A stretch of 49,105 nt of DNA, from NCBI GenBank assembly GCA_964602445.1, contig CAZRQV010000014.1, positions 1 through 49,105 of the forward strand, in the 5' to 3' direction. Below, piece by piece: positions 9,247 to 17,954 of the stretch. Within the stretch, counting starts at the first letter, position 1. Each line of letters starts with the position of its first letter. The position numbers were made by a program, and so were the translations under genes. The notes below the pieces were generated by a model. It did not search any database. It was not told where the DNA came from and was given only the letters and a program-made list of their open reading frames with translations. The stretch comes from HGM12587 sp964602445. Its GTDB lineage: Bacteria > Bacillota > Clostridia > Lachnospirales > Lachnospiraceae.

Positions 9247-11481
9247 TTATGATTTTTTTGTTCCCTTAGAATTTCTTGCTGCAATTTTCAGACTGCTCAG
9301 CACCAGTTCTTTTTCTTTATACAAAATGGTGGGAGCGGTTTCTTTCTTAAATGCATATGCGCATTCAAGCTCATCTTTTGCTCCCAGCTTGATTCCGTGA
9401 TTTCCTACCGCTGTTTTTTTCATTTCCGGAATTTCCGTCAACGCCATTTTCAGGAAATATCCTGCTTTCGACTGCAACACTGCAAATTCACTGTCTCCCA
9501 GTTTTAATACAGAAATCACCTCGTCTTCTTCTCCCAGTTTTGTGGATGCGATTGTTTTCTTTGCCACCTGGAATTCTCCGCCGGATACCACCTTGACCAT
9601 ACCGGTTTTGGTTACAAACAGCAATTTTTCCTGTGCAAGTTCCTCTAACGCAAACACACCAATCACCCGTTCAGCAGCACTGTCAAATTTACTGTAATTA
9701 TCGATTGGAATTCCTTTATCCCTGAATTTTCCAAACGGTACATCCAGCACTTTAATCTGATGCATTTTACCGGTATCTGTAAAGACTGCCAGACGTCCGG
9801 TATTCATTACCTGTAAAACATATCGGTTTTCCTTTTCCGCCGCTTCTTTATTTCGCTCATAAGTTGCCATGTCGATGGTTTTTGCATATCCAAAACGATC
9901 CATCAGGAACATAACCGGCGCTTCTTCCAGTTTTTTCTCCTCGTAAACCGCAGCTTCTCCGTTTTCCACAACTGTTTTTCTCGGACGGGCATATTCTTTT
10001 TTATAGCTGTCCATTTCTTTTAGGAGAACCTTCGTCATAGTCTTATGATTTTCTAAAACATCCATATAAAATGCAATCTTTTTCAAAGTTTCATCGTGTT
10101 CCCGGCGCAATGCTTCTACTTCCAGACCGATCAGCTTCTGCAGCCTCATTTCCAGAATCGCCTGTGTCTGACGTTCTGTGAAACGCAGCTTTTTCGCTTC
10201 TTCTCTGGACGCTTCCGAACGGAATTTAATGGCATCTGTTACCCCATTGGTCAGACAGGCTTTGGCATCTTTGATATTTTTACTTCCGCGAAGGATTTCG
10301 ATGATCAGATCGATCACATCACACGCTTTGATCAGACCTTCCTGAATCTCTTTTTTATCCAGCTCACGGTTCAGCATGGTCTTATATTTTCTGCCGGCAA
10401 GCTCATACTGGAAATCCACATAATATTCCAATACCTTTCGAAGACCTAATGTTTCCGGTCTTCCCCCTGCAACCGCAAGAATGTTTACCCCAAAGGTATC
10501 TTCCAGCTTTGTCTTTTTATACAGAAGGTTTTTCAGCTGATTTACATCTGCTCCTTTTTTCAATTCCAGAACAATGCGGATTCCTTCTTTGGAAGACTGA
10601 TTGGAAATATCTACAATATCTGTTGTTTTCTTCGTTTCAATCAGTCCGACAATGTCATTTAAAAACTTCGAAATATTAGCACCGATCATCGTATACGGGA
10701 TTTCTGTAATGACCAGACGTTCTTTTCCGCCTTTTACAGATTCCACTTCCACTTTTCCGCGAAGTTTGATCTTTCCTACACCGGTTTCATAAATTTCTTT
10801 TAGTTCATCTTTATTGATCACAATACCGCCGGTCGGAAAATCCGGTCCCGGCATGATCTCTAAAAGTTCTTCCGTGGTAATCTTCGGATTTTTCATATAG
10901 GCTTTCGCTGCTTCCATGACTTCCCCAAAATTATGAGGCGGTACATTGGTTGCCATACCGACCGCAATTCCTTCCGTGCCATTAATCAAAAGGTTCGGCA
11001 CACGAACCGGAAGAACGGTAGGCTCTTTTTCTGTCTCATCAAAGTTCGGCATAAAATCTACCACATCTTTGTCCAAATCTGCCAGAAACACTTCCTGCGT
11101 TACCTTTTGCAGTCTTGCTTCGGTATATCGCATTGCAGCAGCTCCGTCACCTTCGATAGAGCCAAAATTCCCGTGACCGTCTACCAGCGGCATTCCCTTT
11201 TTAAACTCCTGAGCCATCACGACCAGCGCATCGTAGATTGAGCTGTCACCGTGAGGATGATACTTACCCATGGTATCACCTACGATACGGGCACATTTTC
11301 TGTATGGCTTGTCGTATTTGATTCCCAGTTCATGCATATCATACAGAGTTCGACGCTGAACCGGTTTTAAACCGTCTCTTACATCCGGAAGTGCTCTGGC
11401 AATGATAACGCTCATTGCATAATCAATGTATGACTTCTGCATCACTTCCGAATATTCGGTTCTGATAATTCTCTCTTCCAT
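9247..11481 (-). CDS. parC: DNA topoisomerase IV subunit A
   Basis: DNA-cleaving subunit of a type IIA topoisomerase that decatenates daughter chromosomes. The N-terminal winged-helix/tower region contains the active tyrosine (Tyr119 in AMRYTEARL) and the quinolone-resistance region HPHGDSSIYD, with Ser80 and Asp84 in susceptible-type states. At 744 residues it is shorter than GyrA and lacks a GyrA box (QRRGGKG) in its C-terminal beta-pinwheel region, which is why I call ParC rather than GyrA. It follows parE by 95 bases on the same strand, so the two subunits are probably co-transcribed. Confidence 0.88.
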   Translation of the reverse strand: MEERIIRTEYSEVMQKSYIDYAMSVIIARALPDVRDGLKPVQRRTLYDMHELGIKYDKPYRKCARIVGDTMGKYHPHGDSSIYDALVVMAQEFKKGMPLVDGHGNFGSIEGDGAAAMRYTEARLQKVTQEVFLADLDKDVVDFMPNFDETEKEPTVLPVRVPNLLINGTEGIAVGMATNVPPHNFGEVMEAAKAYMKNPKITTEELLEIMPGPDFPTGGIVINKDELKEIYETGVGKIKLRGKVEVESVKGGKERLVITEIPYTMIGANISKFLNDIVGLIETKKTTDIVDISNQSSKEGIRIVLELKKGADVNQLKNLLYKKTKLEDTFGVNILAVAGGRPETLGLRKVLEYYVDFQYELAGRKYKTMLNRELDKKEIQEGLIKACDVIDLIIEILRGSKNIKDAKACLTNGVTDAIKFRSEASREEAKKLRFTERQTQAILEMRLQKLIGLEVEALRREHDETLKKIAFYMDVLENHKTMTKVLLKEMDSYKKEYARPRKTVVENGEAAVYEEKKLEEAPVMFLMDRFGYAKTIDMATYERNKEAAEKENRYVLQVMNTGRLAVFTDTGKMHQIKVLDVPFGKFRDKGIPIDNYSKFDSAAERVIGVFALEELAQEKLLFVTKTGMVKVVSGGEFQVAKKTIASTKLGEEDEVISVLKLGDSEFAVLQSKAGYFLKMALTEIPEMKKTAVGNHGIKLGAKDELECAYAFKKETAPTILYKEKELVLSSLKIAARNSKGTKKS

Positions 11482-11576
11482 CTATCTATTTCCTTCTTTC
11501 ATCACTCAGAACTTGTTCTGTTTGTGATTCTAAATCTCTGTTCACTCTATGATTCAATTAACTAATTTACAAAAGC

Positions 11577-13499
11577 TTAAAAATCCAGTTCCGCATCTGT
11601 TGCATGTTCATGGATAAAAGCACGTCTCGGCGGAACTTCCGTTCCCATCAGCATTTCCGTCACTTCGGAAGCCATTCTGGCATCTTCAATCTCTACTCGT
11701 TTTAAGATACGGCGTTCCGGATCCAGTGTCGTTTCCCAAAGCTGTTCCGCATCCATTTCTCCAAGACCTTTATAACGCTGCAGCGTAAAGGAGCCTTTAT
11801 GACGTTTTCGATATTCTTCCAACGCTCTGTCATCATAAAGATATTCTTCTTCCCCTACTTTCGGCATCGCTTTATAAAGAGGCGGCATGGCAATATAAAC
11901 ATGTCCTTCATAGATCAGTTCCGGCATAAAACGATAGAACAAGGTCAGCAGCAATGTACTGATGTGGGCACCATCCACATCCGCATCTGCCATAATGATG
12001 ATCTTATCATAGCGAAGTTTTGTAATATCAAAATCATTGCCGTAGCCTTCGGAAAAACCACAGCCAAAGGCATTGATCATGGTTTTGATCTCCGCATTTG
12101 CCAGAACCTTATCAATGCTTGCCTTTTCTACATTCAGGATCTTTCCGCGGATTGGCAGAATCGCCTGATAATTTCTGTTTCTGGCTGTCTTCGCAGAACC
12201 GCCGGCAGAATCCCCTTCCACGATAAAGATTTCACATTTCGAAGCATCTCGGCTTTCACAATTCGCCAGTTTCCCGTTCGAATCAAAAGAATATTTCTGT
12301 TTTGTCAGCAGATTGGTCTTTGCCCGCTCTTCTGATTTACGGATCTTGGCGGCTTTTTCTGCACAGCTTAAAATGTTTTTTAAAATTTCCAGATTTCTGT
12401 CAAAAAATCTCGGCAATTCATCGGAAGCGACCTTTGCAGTTGCCTTGGACGCATCCTGATTATCCAGTTTTGTTTTTGTCTGTCCTTCAAAACGAGGTGC
12501 CGGATGTTTGATGGAAATGACTGCCGTCATACCATTTCGGATATCAGCTCCCGTAAAATTCGCATCTTTTTCTTTTAATACACCAATCTCTCTGGCATAG
12601 CTGTTCATAATCGTTGTAAATGCAGTCTTAAACCCGGTCAGATGGGTTCCACCTTCTGCATTATAAATGTTATTACAAAAGCCCAGTACATTTTCATGGA
12701 ATTCATTTACATACTGAAATGCACCTTCTACCGTAATTCCTTCCGATTCCCCTTTAAAATAAATCACTTCATGAAGCGGCTCACTCTTTTTATTGATGTC
12801 TTTTACAAATCCAATGATCCCATCCGGTTCATGAAATTCCAGATGATTTACCTCCGTTCCCCGGCGATCCTCAAAAATGATCGTCAGTTCCGGATTCAAA
12901 TATGCCGTTTCATGCAGACGACTGATGACTTCATCTTCTTTAAATTTTGTTTTTTCAAATATTTCCGGATCCGGAAGAAAATTAACTTTTGTACCGGTCT
13001 TTCTGGTCTTTCCGATAACCGGAAGCAGACCGTCTTCCAATTCCAGAACCGGAATTCCCCGTTCATAACGATCATGATGAACCGCACCTTCCCGGCTAAT
13101 CTGCACATCCATATAAGTAGACAATGCATTCACAACCGAAGAACCTACCCCATGAAGTCCGCCGCTTGTTTTATATACAGAATCATCAAACTTTCCTCCA
13201 GCATGCAGTGTAGTAAACACAAGACGTGCTGCAGACATCCCTTTTTCATGCATTCCCACAGGAATTCCTCGTCCATCATCATTTACGGTACAGGAACCAT
13301 CCTTTTCCAGATACACTTCAATGGTCTTGCAAAATCCTGCCAGATGTTCATCCACGGCATTGTCTACAATCTCATAGATTAGATGATTCAATCCCTTTCT
13401 GGACACACTTCCGATATACATTCCCGGACGTTTTCTTACTGCCTCAAGGCCTTCTAATACCGAAATACTTCCGGCATCATAGGTCGGTTTCTTCGCCAT
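11577..13499 (-). CDS. parE: DNA topoisomerase IV subunit B
   Basis: ATPase subunit partnering ParC. A GHKL ATP-binding domain is seen at the N-terminus (EIVDNAVDE, DDGRGIP, GGLHGVGSSVVNAL), then the transducer domain, a Toprim domain (EGDSAGGSA, DADVDGAHI) and the C-terminal GyrB-type tail with QRYKGLGEM. Length 640 fits both ParE and GyrB families; the assignment rests on the partner lacking a GyrA box and on the distance from any dnaA/recF context. The ATG has AGGAAG just upstream. A tRNA-Glu unit and its terminator lie immediately upstream. Confidence 0.86.
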   Translation of the reverse strand: MAKKPTYDAGSISVLEGLEAVRKRPGMYIGSVSRKGLNHLIYEIVDNAVDEHLAGFCKTIEVYLEKDGSCTVNDDGRGIPVGMHEKGMSAARLVFTTLHAGGKFDDSVYKTSGGLHGVGSSVVNALSTYMDVQISREGAVHHDRYERGIPVLELEDGLLPVIGKTRKTGTKVNFLPDPEIFEKTKFKEDEVISRLHETAYLNPELTIIFEDRRGTEVNHLEFHEPDGIIGFVKDINKKSEPLHEVIYFKGESEGITVEGAFQYVNEFHENVLGFCNNIYNAEGGTHLTGFKTAFTTIMNSYAREIGVLKEKDANFTGADIRNGMTAVISIKHPAPRFEGQTKTKLDNQDASKATAKVASDELPRFFDRNLEILKNILSCAEKAAKIRKSEERAKTNLLTKQKYSFDSNGKLANCESRDASKCEIFIVEGDSAGGSAKTARNRNYQAILPIRGKILNVEKASIDKVLANAEIKTMINAFGCGFSEGYGNDFDITKLRYDKIIIMADADVDGAHISTLLLTLFYRFMPELIYEGHVYIAMPPLYKAMPKVGEEEYLYDDRALEEYRKRHKGSFTLQRYKGLGEMDAEQLWETTLDPERRILKRVEIEDARMASEVTEMLMGTEVPPRRAFIHEHATDAELDF

Positions 13500-13545
13500 G
13501 TTCTTCCTAATCCTTTCAAAAATAATATTTTCTGTTTCCTATTTA

Positions 13546-13579
13546 TACAAAAACAGCCACCCCCGAAACGAGGATGGCT
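13546..13579 (-). terminator. Terminator of the tRNA-Glu unit
   Basis: On the minus strand AGCCATCCTCG pairs with CGGGGGTGGCT (11 pairs including two G-U, loop TTT), followed by GTTTTTG. Confidence 0.8.
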
Positions 13580-13585
13580 AAATCG

Positions 13586-13657
13586 CAGTCCGTACGGGAA
13601 TCGAACCCGTGTTTCCGCCGTGAGAGGGCGGCGTCTTGACCGCTTGACCAACGGACC
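13586..13657 (-). tRNA. tRNA-Glu (anticodon CTC)
   Basis: 72 bases. Acceptor GGTCCGT pairs with ACGGACT, with a G discriminator. The anticodon stem is CCGCC/GGCGG with loop CTCTCAC, so the anticodon is CTC (Glu). The T-arm is ACGGG-TTCGATT-CCCGT. CCA is not encoded. It lies between sigH and parE on the same strand, with its own promoter and terminator. Confidence 0.95.
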
Positions 13658-13667
13658 GTACTTGCTC

Positions 13668-13696
13668 ATTATATTACCAAACATTTGTTTTTGCAA
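13668..13696 (-). promoter_or_regulatory. Promoter of tRNA-Glu
   Basis: TTGCAA (13691-13696), 17-base spacer, TATAAT (13668-13673), read on the minus strand; the expected start is a few bases before the mature tRNA 5' end at 13657. Confidence 0.8.
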
Positions 13697-13712
13697 GCAA
13701 TATTTTAATTTT

Positions 13713-14276
13713 CTATAGATTTTTTCGGATCTTTGCTTTAATCCTCTGCAGTGCATTATCAATGGATTTATCTGTTTTCCCCAGGATCCTTGCAATCTCC
13801 GTATAATCTTTTCCTTCCAGATAAAGTTCCAGCACTTCTTTCTCCATGGAACTTAAAAATTGCTGAATATATTCATAATTCTGCTGAAAACTGGTCTTTT
13901 CAATGACTGCTTCTTCAATGCCCTGATCCATCAGCGTTTCTTCTTCTTCCGAAAGTGATATATAAGCATTTAATGGTGCATTTTTCTGTCTTCCTGCCGC
14001 TTCAATAGCTGTATACAGCTGACGTTCTATACAAACTTTAGCAAACGCCGCAAAGTATGCACCATTTTCCGTATCAAAATCACGGATTGCCTTAAACAAT
14101 CCGATCATTCCCTCCTGGATCAGATCTTCCCTGTCACCACCTACCAGATACAATACCCGGCTCTTGCTCTTTACAAACGGCTTATATTTTTCCAGCAGAT
14201 ACTCTTCAATCTGTTTTTCGCCGGCACGCAGCCGGCGAATCAATTCTTCATCACTATATTCTTTCCAATCACTCAT
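13713..14276 (-). CDS. sigH: RNA polymerase sigma-H factor (Spo0H type)
   Basis: Sigma-70-family factor that in Firmicutes directs transition-state and early sporulation genes. Region 2 is clear (GDREDLIQEGMIGLFKAIRD), followed by CIERQLYTAI and, at the C-terminus, a region 4 helix-turn-helix (LYLEGKDYTEIARILGKTDK). Length 187 against about 215 in Bacillus, with a short N-terminus. Its ATG overlaps the rlmB stop by one base (TAATG), so translation is probably coupled. The operon position matches B. subtilis sigH, but yacP, which sits between rlmB and sigH there, is absent. Confidence 0.92.
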   Translation of the reverse strand: MSDWKEYSDEELIRRLRAGEKQIEEYLLEKYKPFVKSKSRVLYLVGGDREDLIQEGMIGLFKAIRDFDTENGAYFAAFAKVCIERQLYTAIEAAGRQKNAPLNAYISLSEEEETLMDQGIEEAVIEKTSFQQNYEYIQQFLSSMEKEVLELYLEGKDYTEIARILGKTDKSIDNALQRIKAKIRKNL

Positions 14277-15016
14277 TAGCTCATTCTCTGTCGAACAATC
14301 TCATAGGCAAGAACTCCGGCTGCAACCGATGCATTCAGGGAATCAATGTCTCCTTTCATCGGAATCGATGCAATATAATCGCATTTTTCACGAACCAGAC
14401 GGCTGACACCTTCTCCTTCATTACCGATTACGAGACCGATGGCTCCTTTCAGATTCAGGTCATACATTACTTCACCGCCCATATCGGCACATACGAACCA
14501 AAGACCTTCTTTTTTCAGTTCTTCAATGGTATTTGCCATATTCGTAACCTTGGCTACCGGTGTATAATTCAATGCACCAGCGGAAGTTCTTGCAACGGTT
14601 GCAGTCAGACCTGCAGCTCTTCGTTTCGGAATGATCACACCATGAGCACCTGCCAGATTTGCAGTTCGAATGATCGCTCCCAGATTGTGAGGATCTTCAA
14701 TATTATCCAGCAGAAAAATAAACGGAGGTTCATTTTTCTCTCTTGCAATCTTTAAAATATCTTCTACTTCTGCATAATCATATGCCGCTGCATATGCGAT
14801 CACGCCCTGATGATGTCCGGTTTCTGACAGCTGATCCAGACGCTCTTTTTTTACAAACTGTAAAATACAGTCATGTTTCTTTGCTTCTCTCTTGATCGTT
14901 TGGATCGGTCCATCCTGACAGCCGTCCAAAATAAATACTTTATCAATGGTCTTTCCCGAACGAAAAGCTTCGATAACCGCATTTCGCCCTTCAATGGTTA
15001 ATTCTTCATATCTCAT
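14276..15016 (-). CDS. rlmB: 23S rRNA 2'-O-ribose methyltransferase, TrmH/RlmB family
   Basis: A SPOUT-class methyltransferase, expected to methylate G2251 of 23S rRNA using SAM. An N-terminal L30e-like substrate-binding domain (IEGRNAVIEAF) is followed by the SPOUT motifs NLGAIIRTA, GLVIGNEGEGVSRL and SLNASVAAGVLAYE, which form the trefoil knot. Length 246 is normal. It overlaps mrnC by 4 bases (ATGA) and sigH by 1 base. The mrnC-rlmB-sigH order supports RlmB (YacO) over other TrmH paralogues. Confidence 0.92.
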   Translation of the reverse strand: MRYEELTIEGRNAVIEAFRSGKTIDKVFILDGCQDGPIQTIKREAKKHDCILQFVKKERLDQLSETGHHQGVIAYAAAYDYAEVEDILKIAREKNEPPFIFLLDNIEDPHNLGAIIRTANLAGAHGVIIPKRRAAGLTATVARTSAGALNYTPVAKVTNMANTIEELKKEGLWFVCADMGGEVMYDLNLKGAIGLVIGNEGEGVSRLVREKCDYIASIPMKGDIDSLNASVAAGVLAYEIVRQRMS

Positions 15017-15453
15017 AATGTTACCTCTGCTCTTTCCACTCCTGTACGGATTAAATCAATCATACGTTCCATTTCTCCGTTCAGATAAAGATATCCCATC
15101 AGTGCTTCAAATCCGGTCGCTCTGCGATACTCTGACATGGTTGCATTTTTGGCTCTCGTCACTGCTTTTGCATTGCGCCCCCGCTTATAGACTGCCAGTT
15201 CTTTTTCTGTCAGATCCTCTTTCAAAACTTCGATCATCAACGCCTGTGTTTCTGCTTTTACAATTTTTGTCGCTGCTTTATGAAGCTTTTCCGGCTGCAT
15301 ATTTTTTCGTTCTACCAAAACAGTACGTACCACCAGTTCAAAAATGGCATCACCGATATATGCAAGGGTCAGCGGTGAATACGTTTTAATATCCTGCTCC
15401 TCTAATTGGAACGCTTCCATAAATGTTTCTTTCAGATTTATGCTCTTTTCCAT
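15013..15453 (-). CDS. mrnC: Mini-ribonuclease 3
   Basis: An RNase III catalytic domain without a dsRNA-binding domain, matching Mini-III, which matures 23S rRNA ends in Firmicutes. Seen: LAYIGDAIFELVVR (the family signature with catalytic Asp) and ATGFEALMGYLYL with the conserved Glu near the C-terminus. Length 146. AAGGAG lies 4 bases before ATG. It overlaps cysS by 16 bases and rlmB by 4, deep inside the operon. Confidence 0.93.
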   Translation of the reverse strand: MEKSINLKETFMEAFQLEEQDIKTYSPLTLAYIGDAIFELVVRTVLVERKNMQPEKLHKAATKIVKAETQALMIEVLKEDLTEKELAVYKRGRNAKAVTRAKNATMSEYRRATGFEALMGYLYLNGEMERMIDLIRTGVERAEVTL

Positions 15454-16847
15454 TTTACTCCTTCACGGGTATCTTCCAGAATGATTCCTTTTTCTAACAG
15501 CTCATTACGGATTTCATCTGCTCTTGCAAAATTTTTCGATTTTCTGGCAGCCTGTCTTTCAGCGATCAGATTTTCAATTTCTTCATCCAAAAGACCTTCT
15601 TCTTTTTCTACGATTACACCTAAAATATCACACAGCTCTGTCAACTCATTTTTCAAAGTTTCAAGGTAAACTTTAGAGTTTTCAGCTGTTGTATGCGTAT
15701 TGATAAATTTTACAAGTTCAAATACAGCTGCGATAGCATCTGCAGTATTAAAATCGTCGTCCATTGCTGCTTCGAATTTTTCTGCAAATGCTTTTGCTTC
15801 TTCTAATGCAGCAGTTTCTTCTGCCGTCAGATCTTTTTCTTCACTGTTGCCGATCAGATGTTTTAAATTTGAGGCAGCTGTCATAATACGTTCCAAACTG
15901 TTTTTAGATGCTTCCATCAGTTCTGCGCTGAAATTCAACGGACTTCTGTAATGTGCCTGAAGCATAAAGAAACGAAGGATCTGAAGATCATATTTTTCAC
16001 TGATCTCACGTACTGTGAAGAAGTTTCCTAAAGATTTCGACATCTTTTTATTGTCGATATTTAAAAATGCATTGTGCATCCAATATCTGGTAAAAAGTTT
16101 TCCGCAGCATGCTTCGCTCTGTGCAATTTCATTTTCATGATGCGGGAATACCAAATCTTCTCCGCCACCATGAATATCAATCTGTTCTCCCAGATATTTC
16201 TTAGACATAACAGAGCACTCAATATGCCATCCCGGTCTTCCTTCTCCCCACGGAGATACCCAGAAAGGTTCTCCTTCTTTTTTCGGTTTCCAAAGTACAA
16301 AATCCAATGGATCTTCTTTTTCATCTTCTCCGGATACCAGAAGGGTACGATTTCCGGCTCTTAAATCATCCAGATTTTTGTGGGACAATTTTCCGTAGGA
16401 TTCAAATTTTCTGGTACGGAAATATACGGTTCCGTTGACCGGATATGCATATCCTTTTTCTACCAGCGTACTAATCATGTCGATCATTCCATCGATTTCC
16501 TGGGTTGCCAAAGGATGGGTTGTTGCAGGTTTAATGTTCATTCCTGCCATATCCTTTTTGCATTCTGCAATATATCTCTGTGAGATTTCTTCTGCAGATA
16601 CGCCTTCTTCAATGGCTTTTTTAATGATCTTATCATCTACATCTGTGAAGTTTGATACAAAGTTTACATCGTAACCCTTGTGTTCAAAATAACGGCGAAC
16701 GGTATCAAACACAATCATCGGTCTTGCATTTCCGATGTGGATAAAATTGTATACGGTCGGACCGCATACATACATTCTTACTTTTCCCTCTTCGATCGGG
16801 ATAAATTCTTCTTTTTTCTTTGTTTCTGTGTTATAAATTCTGATCAT
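15438..16847 (-). CDS. cysS: Cysteinyl-tRNA synthetase
   Basis: Class I synthetase charging tRNA-Cys. Seen: zinc ligand Cys28 in CGPTVYNF, the HIGH-type motif HIGN (37-40), further zinc ligands in HIECSVM and FPHHENEIAQSEA, the KMSKS loop in KKMSKSLGNF, and a C-terminal helical anticodon region. Length 469 is typical. It overlaps cysE (17 bases) upstream and mrnC downstream. Expression should follow the cysteine-type T-box before cysE. Confidence 0.96.
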   Translation of the reverse strand: MIRIYNTETKKKEEFIPIEEGKVRMYVCGPTVYNFIHIGNARPMIVFDTVRRYFEHKGYDVNFVSNFTDVDDKIIKKAIEEGVSAEEISQRYIAECKKDMAGMNIKPATTHPLATQEIDGMIDMISTLVEKGYAYPVNGTVYFRTRKFESYGKLSHKNLDDLRAGNRTLLVSGEDEKEDPLDFVLWKPKKEGEPFWVSPWGEGRPGWHIECSVMSKKYLGEQIDIHGGGEDLVFPHHENEIAQSEACCGKLFTRYWMHNAFLNIDNKKMSKSLGNFFTVREISEKYDLQILRFFMLQAHYRSPLNFSAELMEASKNSLERIMTAASNLKHLIGNSEEKDLTAEETAALEEAKAFAEKFEAAMDDDFNTADAIAAVFELVKFINTHTTAENSKVYLETLKNELTELCDILGVIVEKEEGLLDEEIENLIAERQAARKSKNFARADEIRNELLEKGIILEDTREGVKWKRA

Positions 16848-17496
16848 TTTCTATCTCCCTTTGTAATCTTGCTACAGATTTCTTTAATTCGCGGTTTTCT
16901 TTTTGAAGCTCTGTAATGGCATCCAATACCGGGTCAGGCAGATTGACCTGATCCAGATCGGAACATGGCAGTTTTTTATTATTCTGTCTGACGATTCTTC
17001 CCGGAACACCTACCACCGTACAGTTCGGCGGTACCGGTTTCAGCACAACAGACCCTGCACCAATCTTGGAATTTTCACCAATCGTAAACGAACCGAGAAT
17101 CTTCGCTCCGGCACTGACCATTACGTTGTCTTCCAAGGTTGGATGACGTTTTCCGGTTTCTTTTCCGGTACCGCCCAAAGTTACCCCCTGATACAGCGTT
17201 ACATTGTTTCCGATGATCGCTGTTTCTCCGATGATCACACCGGCGCCATGGTCAATAAAAAGACCGTTTCCGATAGTCGCTCCGGGATGAATCTCAATTC
17301 CTGTTTTTCTGGCAGCCCGCTGTGAAATATAACGTGCCAGAAAATAATGTTTCTTTTGATATAATTTATGAGCAATCCTGTATCGCAGCATTACCTGAAA
17401 GCTCGGATACAGAAGAACTTCCATAGGACTTTTGATCGCTGGGTCGCGTTCCTGAATGACACGAATCTCTTCTTTGATTCTGGAAATCATTCCCAT
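16831..17496 (-). CDS. cysE: Serine O-acetyltransferase
   Basis: Makes O-acetylserine from serine and acetyl-CoA, the first committed step of cysteine synthesis. The left-handed beta-helix hexapeptide repeats are clear (HPGATIGNGLFIDHG, IGETAIIGNNVTLYQGVTLG) with the usual catalytic His. The open frame extends to 17553, but ATG 17496 has GGGGAG 6 bases upstream and gives the family-like start MGMISRIKEE (221 aa). The C-terminal 50 residues are charged and coiled-coil-like. First gene of the operon behind the T-box. Confidence 0.93.
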   Translation of the reverse strand: MGMISRIKEEIRVIQERDPAIKSPMEVLLYPSFQVMLRYRIAHKLYQKKHYFLARYISQRAARKTGIEIHPGATIGNGLFIDHGAGVIIGETAIIGNNVTLYQGVTLGGTGKETGKRHPTLEDNVMVSAGAKILGSFTIGENSKIGAGSVVLKPVPPNCTVVGVPGRIVRQNNKKLPCSDLDQVNLPDPVLDAITELQKENRELKKSVARLQREIENDQNL

Positions 17497-17610
17497 AATA
17501 TTCTCCCCTCTATGCTTTAAATCCACCGACAGAACAAGGTATTTCATTTTCATCGAATTTCATATACACGTTTCTGTCCATCCGGCACGGAGTACTTTTT
17601 ATTTCTGAAA

Positions 17611-17855
17611 TAAAAAAACTTCATCTCTGCATTTAGAGACGAAGTTATCCGCGGTTCCACTCTAATAAGGATGTTCCATCCTCACTCGAAGCACGTAACG
17701 AGTGCAGCACGTACCCAGCTACCTCTTTTCACCGGATCAGCTCCCGGATGCACTTCCCATACGTTCCTGCAAAATCTGTTTTCAGCCACTGACAGATTCT
17801 CTCTGTTACTCTCCTGCATGGTACTTTTCCGTTCAAAGCATTTACATTTTCACTT
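17611..17855 (-). promoter_or_regulatory. T-box riboswitch (cysteine type) controlling cysE-cysS-mrnC-rlmB-sigH
   Basis: The 14-base T-box AGAGTGGAACCGCG is at 17650-17663. Downstream is a terminator, AACTTCGTCTCT/AGAGATGAAGTT followed by seven U (17611-17646), whose arm competes with the antiterminator. Stem I contains AGAGAG, a GTGGCTGAAA apical motif, and a specifier loop GAAG-TGC-A; the triplet UGC (17750-17752) is a Cys codon. The readout fits cysE/cysS: uncharged tRNA-Cys should allow read-through. Confidence 0.9.
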
Positions 17856-17862
17856 ATTGATT

Positions 17863-17891
17863 AGGATATGCGAAAACCGTTCATTTGTCAA
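17863..17891 (-). promoter_or_regulatory. Promoter of the cysE operon
   Basis: TTGACA (17886-17891), 17-base spacer, TATCCT (17863-17868) on the minus strand. The -35 box directly follows the U-tract of the preceding gene's terminator. Confidence 0.82.
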
Positions 17892-17934
17892 GAAAAACAG
17901 CAGATATTCCAACCATTGGAAAGTATCTGCTGTT
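17890..17934 (-). terminator. Terminator of the VWA/Cna-B surface protein gene
   Basis: AACAGCAGATA/TATCTGCTGTT stem with an inner TTCCAA..TTGGAA stem, followed by TTTCTT on the minus strand. The outer arms resemble those of the terminator at 39631-39683. Confidence 0.8.
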
Positions 17935-17954
17935 CTTTGATCGTTCTGTTTTGG

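Noticed and set aside
9247..13499. Calling the topoisomerase pair gyrA/gyrB
   Set aside because: The A subunit is only 744 residues and lacks a GyrA box, and no dnaA/dnaN/recF context is present; ParC/ParE fits better.
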